From the NCBI GenBank assembly GCA_018671205.1, contig JABHIC010000021.1, forward strand, positions 1 to 5,238: 5,238 bases of DNA, in the 5' to 3' direction. Shown in pieces: positions 1 to 5,238 of the stretch. Numbering within the stretch: the stretch's first letter is position 1; every line of letters begins with the position of its first letter. The translations under genes and the position numbers were made by a program. The notes beneath the pieces were generated by a model, which was not told the origin of the DNA, made no database searches, and worked only from the letters and a program-made list of their open reading frames with translations. The stretch is from Gammaproteobacteria bacterium (lineage in GTDB: Bacteria > Pseudomonadota > Gammaproteobacteria > GCF-002020875).

Positions 1-392
1 CGGTCACCAATACGATCACCAGTGGCTGTTGGGCTCTGGGCGGTCATACTCAGATCATGAGATTGGGTTAGGTCTGTTGTGCCCTCATCCAGCCATTCAA
101 GCAGGGCCAGCCGCTGATTACGGGTCAGCCCCTCAGTATTGAGCAGAGAGATCTTGTTTTCGCCTACGTGACTCTTGATGCGCTTTACAGTCGCCTCATT
201 CAGATCACCAAACGTACCAATACGATCACCTAGATAGGCTTTTGAGAAATATCCCAGTGTACTACTGGCTTTCTTCCATCCGTATTGAGCACCCAGCATC
301 GGTAATGCCACCATTGGCGTTTGCGACAAGTTGACCAGAGCGGCGGCGGGACTGAAACCCAAATACATGGCGAAGTTCAGCCCCCCAAGAAA
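1..392 (-). other. Hydrophobic C-terminal-side domain, continues beyond the left edge
   Basis: Residues 1616-1745. FLGGLNFAMYLGFSPAAALV is followed by NLSQTPMVALPMLGAQYG (to residue 1653), the most hydrophobic part of the fragment. This ALVNLSQ-P-x-LP pattern resembles the predicted alpha-helical LPD38-type region found near the C terminus of polyvalent proteins; the assignment is from memory. After it come a helix with LGDRIGTFGDLNEATVKRI and an EWLDEGTTDLTQSHDLS stretch that also looks family-typical. The frame is still open at position 3, so the domain is cut by the window edge. The segment could insert in or lie against a membrane, or simply be a buried helical core. Confidence 0.55.
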
Positions 393-3300
393 CTCTGTCA
401 CCGGACTACCAGTTGGATTCACCAGCAAATCAAACCGCTTCTGCATTTCATTCAGCACTTGTCTCGACAGATTGAGATCATTGGTACTCACTGCATTCTT
501 GTTCTCCTCTTTTCTGATAAACAGACGTGGCTCTCCACCTGCAGCTTTCAGTGCTTGTGCCATCTTAAGGCGGGCCTGATTTGCCTCTCTCTCAGTTTCA
601 TACCGCCCCTCCTCCATGTTGTTCTGTTTGTCGCCGATATATACCACCCACTCGCGCGGTTCCAGCATATCCTCCATCCGATGCAATTCAGAATCCATAG
701 TGTGGGCATAGCGTAACCGAGCAAGATGGTGACTACCCTGAGCCATACTGTGTGCAAATGCCCTACGAGCGTCTCCAGAGAAACCGGCTACATTCTTACG
801 ATGGATACCCGCCTTTCTGCTACTGGCCTCCGGCAGCGTCCGGAGATACAACTGGTTCAGCGCATCCATCAGATCATCATCCTTCACGCCATGTTCATCC
901 AACGTATCGAAGACATCAGACATAAAGCCCTCTGGTGGTGGCTGATCCTTACCCAAAAACTCCTTCGCCGTAGGTGCAAACACACTCCACCCGTCCGCCG
1001 CCAGATCCTTCTGACGGTGATCCCGATCCCATATTTTCTCGAACGCCTCTACTGTGCGTACCTGTTCACCATCCACCTCACGAGTAGCCACAATCAGGTA
1101 ATCACCAAACCGCTTCAGTGGAAAATACGGCCCTTCCATCTGCTGCTCAAAGGCTAATCGAAGAGCATCCACCTTCGCCTTTCTCATCTTCTGATCACTG
1201 ATTGATGCCATCAAACGGGCCTCGATAGCATTGAATACCTGCTCCCAGTGCTTCTGATACATGGTCTCTACCTCCCAATAGATCCCCTTGGCCTCACTTG
1301 GTAGATTCACCCAGCGTTTATTCAACTCACCATGCCTCTTCAGCAGATCAGCCAACTCAGTCTGTAACGCCGTCTTCTGGTCACCTACCGCCTTTTGCAC
1401 CTGCCCCTTCAACACCTCAACCTTAGGCTGGTCCTTGAATGGCTTGTCTGGATATAACCCATAATGAGTAGCATCCAGCATCAGCTCCCCCAGCGCCTCA
1501 TCAACTTCCAGATTTGCCCAACGCTTCTGCAAACGATCCGCATCCTGCATCGACTTGTTCTTGTCCGCCTTCATCTGCCTCACTAATCGGGTCAGCTCAC
1601 TCATAGGATTATTGCCATCCTCAGTCTCAAATACATGACTGTAACTCTCCTCAAGCTGCAGGCCATTCAACCACCCCAGTCCATACTTACGCACCTGCTC
1701 TTTTACCTGCTTTACAGTTGGGCGATCCTTGAACTTCTGCTTGGCAGCTTCAGCAATACCTCTGTAAAGATCCTGTCCGGTCTGGATTGTTGCCTCCCGC
1801 AGATAGGATGGTTGATCCAGCCCACCTGTTGGGCCATCTGGATTGGGAGAATTCACGTTATCCCTGATCTGCCTCAACAAATAGATCAGATCTGTGTCCG
1901 TCTTATCACCCATCAAGACATCTAGTTTCCCAAACCCACGCAACCACTCTTTAATCCGCCCCACCACCTCCTTGATTGCCTTCTGGATGCGGTACTCTTT
2001 CTTGGTCAACTTACCCATCATCTGTGCCAGAAGCTCATCCATGATATAGGCGTTGCGCTCTTCAACTGTAAGAGATCGATCCTCAAACCGTGCCTTCACC
2101 TCTGGCTCAAGGTTGATGCCGTATTGATCAGCCACCCTCAGCAGACCCTTGTAACCACCCAATGCCCCCCACAACTTGGTCATAGCTGGCTTCATACCCT
2201 TCTGATTGAAGAAGAGACGAGATCCATAATGCCCGTACAACTCATGGAACAGAGTCTCAACTACTTCCTCTTCAGAAGTCATTCTGTCTGCAACAAGGTA
2301 TACTTGATCCTCATGGTATACGCCCTTTATCTTGCCCTCAGCACCATTGGCCTCGGCATCCTGCTGTATCTCGGCTGGAAGATCCGTGAACGTATCTACC
2401 AAGGTCGGGACTATATTGAGCGTAGCGCTTGGCTTGGAGAGCAACCCATCGATGATGCGGCGAATGACCGCTTTCTCCAACGGCCTTGCCTCTGAGTCTG
2501 CGTCTCTGGAGTAGGCTGGGTTATCAACACTATTCTGTTCTACAAATAACTGCTCAAGCTCCTGCTGGTTAACACTCCCCTCTGCCCGGTTCTGCGCCTT
2601 TAGAGATACCGCTTTGCGGGTATTGCCCAGCGCCAATATGGTTCCAGTATCGGTATCCACCAGATAAAAGTCATTCTGACTCTCTGTTCGGGTACGAATT
2701 GACTCACCCTGAGCAGTCACCACTGACTTCTTCTCTCCATTCTTGGAGCTAGGCTTTGGATCAGCAAACAGTTCAACCCTATCACTACCCGGCAGACGCC
2801 CGTACACCAGTGGTTTTTCCGCCAACTTTGCTAATTCATAGGCATTCATTGGCTCCCCATCCACTACAAAGTCCTTGATAGTAGTGGCAATAGTTGGTGC
2901 TTTTGGTCTAGGTACTGATGGCCCTTTAGGGATAAACAGCTTCTTGACCTGTTTCTTGAATCGCTCTAGATGTATGACTGAATCACCAACCTTAAAGGTG
3001 CCGTCTCCGGGAATATCGAAGGTGACGAAACTATCTGGGGTCTTCAGTATCTGCCCACCGCTGGTACGCTCTTCATCCTTGCCCAGCTTTCGGCCTTTAC
3101 GTCCATCGGCATTTGCCAGTGCAATGCGCTTGTCTACTGCCTCAATCAGTAGGTCACGGGCGTGTTTCTGATCTCTGGCATTCCCTGAGTTCACCATGTC
3201 GGCAGCAGCCTCAATCACCACCTTTTCGGTCACCGGCTCTGTTGTGCCGTCAGGCTCCACATGCTCCGCCCCATCGTTATTTTGCTGTTCAATCAGTGCC

Positions 3301-5238
3301 TGTATGCCTTCACTATCCGCGACCAATTGGTCGCCTGCTGGTTCTGCTTTGGTGTCACTCGGTTTATCAATCACCACTAAGCGAGTATTCACCCCGGTAT
3401 TTGACTCCTTGAAACTCCCGTCTGGCAGTTGCTCGCTGGTACCGTCCAAATCCTCTAACCAATCCCTGAATGCGGCTGCCTTCTTATCCTTGCGAAAGAA
3501 CGGCCCCTCACTCATGATGGCAACCACTCGGCCTCCGTTGGGATTCAGCAGATCAAAGGCATGGCGTACATGCTCAATATCTTGGCTATTCTCAAAAGGT
3601 GGGTTCATGACTACCCGGTCATAGCTGCCATCAAATTCCATGAAATCATAGCCAGTTACGTTGTGTCCCTTGGCTTCCAGAATAGAACGCAGGTCACCAA
3701 CCGGCTCAATGGCTTCAACTTCAGCCCCGATCTCTTTAAGTGCATCCGCGATATTGCCTTTTCCAGCAGACGGCTCCAGCACCTTCATACCCGGCTCAAT
3801 ATCTGCCTCTTCCAGCATACGCTCAACTACTGGGGCTGGTGTTGGGAAGAATCCGGGAATTTTACGTCCAACCAGCTCACGTTCTGCCTGCTTGATTGGG
3901 TCTGCCTTCGGTGCGTCACCTCGATACTGAAAATACTCTCTCAGCACCTCACGTAGCTGTGGCGGTGCAGTAATACCCATCCGTTCCAGACGCTTGATGT
4001 CCTCCATCGGGTCACGGATCTGCCAACCGGAGTATTTGTCTCCCATAGCGTTTAGTTTCTTGATAATCCGCTCTGCCAGCTTTCTATCAGTGCTGCCGGG
4101 TCTTAGGTTGAATTGGTAATTACCTGACAGATCACTAGCACGCTTCACTCTGGCTCGAAGCTGTGCCGCACTACCCTTTCCACCGTACATACCATCCAAG
4201 GTGTTAGCTAAGCTGTGGAGAGTGTCGACAGACAGTGAAACGACAGGCATCCGTACATGATCAATATCCTCTACGGTTACTGGCTCCCCCTCTTTGTAAC
4301 TATTGGTACTGCGCTGGCGTTGGTATTGTGCGCGTTTAAGCAGACTCTCCAGCATTTCTATCTGTGACAAGGCGCTCACCTTGGTCAAATGGACCAATTG
4401 CTCCTCTCGTGCTGCTTGGGTAATCCGCTTGGCGGTCTGCGCCAATGCAATCTTGCCCTGTGCATCAGCTTCGGCACTGGCTGCCATCTGTGCTCTTCGT
4501 GCAGTATTAACCTTTCGATCTGCACTCAGCTTCTCATTGCCCTGCTGCTCCACACGGGTTGCCACCTCATCCAGCTTAGAGAGATTGCGATTCAGCTTCT
4601 CAGACTGTTCACTCTCTACCGCCTCCAGTGACTCACCCTGCATGAATCGTTCGGCTGTTCCCTTATCTGTAAAGGTGTAGCCGGGGATTGCTCCGTTTTT
4701 GGCATAACCACTATAGCGGCCACCCAGATCCTTCGCCTTGTCTCTCAATATCTCAAAGATTGGACGATCTACACGTTCACTGGTCTGCACAACAAACAGA
4801 TCATGCCCCCGTTTGGTGTGCTGGGTCTCATGCAGCACAAACTCTATCGGCTTCTCTTCAACCTTTGGTACTGCTTTCTCAGTCTGTAGTCTGTCCAGTT
4901 CACGCCTCTGTTCTGCCGTGAGTGCATCAGCACCTTTGTACTCTATAAAAGTCTGGTACTCCTCCAGCGTTTTCGGATTATCAATCGCCTTCTTAATCCC
5001 CTCTACACGATCTCGATACTCTGCTCTTGCTTCCTCTACACGCTTTGAATACTCATCGACATTCTCTTGGGAATATCCCTTCACCAGTTTCTCAACGGCT
5101 GGTTTTACTCCATCAATCCCGTAAGTGAGAGCATCATCAAGCACAAAATCAGTCAACATATCATCGAAAGCAACATCAACTATTCGCGCCTTCTTTTCAT
5201 TTTTGTACCGAGCCTCCTTAAACCCCCCCAGTCGGTCC
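1..5238 (-). CDS. Giant phage/ICE-type polyvalent protein (DNA methyltransferase + putative zincin), internal fragment
   Basis: One uninterrupted minus-strand frame crosses the whole window (complete codons 5237 down to 3, 1745 residues), and both ends run off the edges, so start, ribosome-binding site and stop cannot be given. The frame was anchored independently at the NPPF motif (3594-3605) and the HELYGH motif (2229-2246), and both fall in the same phase. Identified parts in order are a small LGGRYSGY-type domain (about residues 130-203), a long-helix segment (204-306), an N6-adenine-type DNA methyltransferase (about 463-625), a putative zinc metallopeptidase (about 920-1127), a long helical region (about 1140-1615), and a hydrophobic domain that continues out of the window. 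This combination is known from the large polyvalent proteins of bacteriophages and conjugative elements, which are thought to travel with or protect invading DNA. A helicase module often accompanies such methyltransferases, but I see no Walker motifs here. The existence and frame of the gene are very secure; the biological role is inferred from the family. Confidence 0.95.
6..230 (+). repeat. 15-bp in-frame direct repeat (GDRIG codons), copies at 6-20 and 216-230
   Basis: The 15-base word accaatacgatcacc occurs at 6-20 and again at 216-230, exactly 210 bases (70 codons) apart. On the coding strand both copies are in the same phase and encode Gly-Asp-Arg-Ile-Gly, in LGDRIGTFGD and in TGDRIGD. 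Only these two copies were noticed. The identity is exact at the codon level, so it may mark a short internal duplication or just coincidence in a repetitive helical domain. Confidence 0.7.
393..1814 (-). other. Long alpha-helical region with GPYFPLKRFG motif
   Basis: Residues about 1142-1615. It begins at QPSYLRE and consists mostly of charged amphipathic helices (for example TQLADLLKR-like and KRWVNLPSEAK stretches). Residues 1369-1378 read GPYFPLKRFG, a motif I associate with this position in large phage polyvalent proteins, followed by the strands DYLIVATREVDGE. Later pieces include EGFMSDVFDTLDEHGVKDDD, a His-rich helix (MAQGSHHLARLRYAH) and a second small alpha/beta unit (REWVVYIGD ... 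RYETEREANQARLKMAQAL). No catalytic motif is recognised. It probably has a structural role or mediates assembly or transport with the element's DNA; this is inference. Confidence 0.55.
1857..2480 (-). other. Putative zinc metallopeptidase domain (HExxGH variant)
   Basis: Residues about 920-1127. The core is FHELYGHYGSR with H998, E999 and H1003, giving an H-E-x-x-x-H spacing with Gly before the second His. It is preceded by a strand-helix unit (GKIKGVYH, DQVYLVAD, SEEEVVETL) typical of the approach to a zincin active-site helix. E1068 in MDELLAQMM is a candidate third metal ligand or the structural Glu of the following helix. Polyvalent proteins commonly carry a HE-x-x-GHxG domain preceded by a 'gaxGxixGvy...vyLvad' block, which this matches from memory. 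The extra residue relative to classic HExxH means zinc binding is likely but not certain. Downstream helices include KEWLRGFGKLDVLMG. Expected roles are self-processing of the polyprotein or cleavage of host proteins; neither is shown by the sequence. Confidence 0.7.
2521..3362 (-). other. Acidic linker and small beta-rich modules between methyltransferase and peptidase
   Basis: Residues about 626-905. The first part (about 626-690) is polar, acidic and poor in large hydrophobics (for example AEPAGDQLVADSEG), consistent with a disordered linker. A charged helix follows (ARDLLIEAVDKRIALANADG). Then come alternating short strands and charged loops: FDIPGDGTFKVGDSVIHL around residues 740-757, PLVYGRLPGSDRVELFADPK, and FYLVDTDTGTILALGN. 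The pattern suggests one or two small beta domains, but I do not recognise a family. No helicase (Walker A or B, DEAD/DEAH) or nuclease motif is visible, although a helicase often follows the methyltransferase in related polyvalent proteins. Confidence 0.5.
3363..3851 (-). other. SAM-dependent DNA methyltransferase domain (N6-adenine type, NPPF)
   Basis: Residues 463-625. The domain shows FFPTPAPVV (motif X-like) at its start, motif I EPSAGKGN at residues 488-495 (SAM-binding Gly loop), an acidic residue after the second strand in AIEP (E511), YDFMEF (530-535, motif III position), and motif IV NPPF at 545-548. NPPF is the hallmark of amino methyltransferases acting on adenine N6 (or cytosine N4). 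It ends with the strands GGRVVAIMSEG and NTRLVVIDK typical of the Rossmann-like fold. The order X-I-IV with no separate long target-recognition domain fits the compact solo methyltransferases of phages and mobile elements. Expected role: methylating the element's own DNA to escape restriction. The recognition sequence cannot be read from the protein. All core catalytic residues look intact. Confidence 0.92.
3852..4319 (-). other. Conserved helical lead-in domain before the methyltransferase
   Basis: Residues about 307-462. It has a short polar start (QRQRSTNSYKEGE), then VTVEDIDHVRMPVVSLSVD, a Gly-rich turn (MYGGKG), and a run of helices including KLAERIIKKLNAMGDKYSGW and a stretch around MEDIKRLERMGITAPPQLRE. 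It runs directly into the methyltransferase FFPTP motif with no disordered gap, so it may be an N-terminal helical extension of the methyltransferase, for example a DNA- or target-recognition part. That function is inference from position. No catalytic residues are apparent. Confidence 0.5.
4320..4631 (-). other. Ala/Gln/Glu-rich long-helix (probable coiled-coil) segment
   Basis: Residues about 203-306. The composition is dominated by Ala, Glu, Gln, Lys and Arg with almost no Gly or Pro; typical pieces are ARRAQMAASAEADAQGKIAL and LSQIEMLESLLKRAQYQ. Hydrophobic residues recur every three to four positions, as in long amphipathic helices. The segment joins the small N-terminal-side domain to the methyltransferase lead-in. 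The AQMAASAEADA...IALA pattern is familiar from the same position in other polyvalent proteins, which supports a conserved structural arm more than a random linker. No enzymatic role is proposed. Confidence 0.6.
4632..4856 (-). other. Small conserved polyvalent-protein domain (HDLFVVQ / ERV / LGGRYSGY signature)
   Basis: Residues about 128-202. The visible signature is HTKRGHDLFVVQ, then ERVDRPIF, then KAKDLGGRYSGYAKNGAIPGYTF, ending in TAERFMQGE. This pattern (a short beta segment, an ERV helix, a GG-Y-S turn, a PG-hydrophobic strand and a final helix) recurs in large phage and conjugative-element polyproteins close to a methyltransferase. I recall it from family knowledge and cannot confirm it with a profile search. 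The pattern suggests a compact alpha/beta nucleic-acid- or partner-binding module without an obvious active site. HETQH at residues 136-140 looks like a zincin motif but belongs to this domain's first strand region and is probably not catalytic. Confidence 0.6.
4857..5237 (-). other. N-terminal-side charged helical segment of the giant protein
   Basis: Residues 1-127 of the fragment. The stretch opens with DRLGGFKEAR, runs through a mildly hydrophobic part (DDMLTDFVLDDALTYGIDG), and then becomes a highly charged, probably helical region rich in Glu, Arg and Lys (for example KRVEEARAEYRDRVEG). I recognise no catalytic motif. It resembles the helical spacers that separate enzyme domains in polyvalent proteins. 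More protein must lie upstream of the right edge, because the frame is open there and no start codon context is visible. Confidence 0.5.

Noticed and set aside
321..1157. Plus-strand open frames of 131 to 143 codons
   Set aside because: They lie exactly antisense to the giant gene, two of them in the codon-aligned antisense phase, where scarcity of certain codons leaves long stop-free runs. Their translations show no family motif, and they overlap conserved coding sequence.
2124..2495. Plus-strand frame with a membrane-like stretch (YALYLALSTIGLGILLYLGW)
   Set aside because: It is antisense to the approach strand and active-site region of the metallopeptidase domain. There is no ribosome-binding site and no independent support.
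3196..3956. Plus-strand Ser-rich open frames opposite the methyltransferase
   Set aside because: The opposite strand encodes intact EPSAGKGN and NPPF motifs. The Ser/Ala-rich low-complexity translations are typical antisense shadows.
4818..4832. HETQH (residues 136-140), a textbook HExxH zinc-protease motif
   Set aside because: It falls at the start of the small HTKRGHDLFVVQ-type domain, lacks the usual preceding strand-helix context and a downstream ligand, and is better explained as part of that domain's conserved H-T-K strand.
5198..5220. Possible internal translation start after AAGGAGG
   Set aside because: The ATG about 10 bases downstream is out of frame with the giant gene and reaches a stop after six codons, so no useful product results.

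Overview
The window lies entirely inside one giant coding sequence on the minus strand. Codons that begin at 5237 and run down to 3 (1745 complete codons) contain no stop. Neither the start codon nor the stop codon is inside the window. I number residues from the first complete codon (residue 1 = 5237-5235), so these are window positions and not true protein positions.

The protein looks like a phage- or conjugative-element-type 'large polyvalent protein': a chain of several thousand residues that strings enzyme domains together with conserved helical linker domains. In order from the N-terminal side (right edge of the window) it contains: a charged helical stretch; a small globular domain with a HDLFVVQ...ERV...LGGRYSGY signature; an Ala/Gln/Glu-rich long-helix segment; a conserved alpha-helical lead-in; an Ade-type SAM-dependent DNA methyltransferase with FFPTP, EPSAGKGN and NPPF motifs; an acidic disordered linker followed by small beta-like modules; a putative zinc metallopeptidase with HELYGHYG; a long mostly helical region with a GPYFPLKRFG motif; and the start of a hydrophobic C-terminal domain that continues past the left edge.

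The likely source is a proteobacterial phage, prophage or integrative/conjugative element. This is inferred from the protein family and the balanced base composition; nothing in the window fixes the host. No second gene, RNA gene, insertion sequence, CRISPR array, promoter or terminator is visible. All plus-strand open frames are antisense shadows of this gene.

A working model from the family: the protein is carried into, or made early in, a recipient cell along with the element's DNA. The methyltransferase would modify the DNA against restriction, and the peptidase would either process the chain or attack host proteins. That role is inference; the domain motifs themselves are read directly from the sequence.
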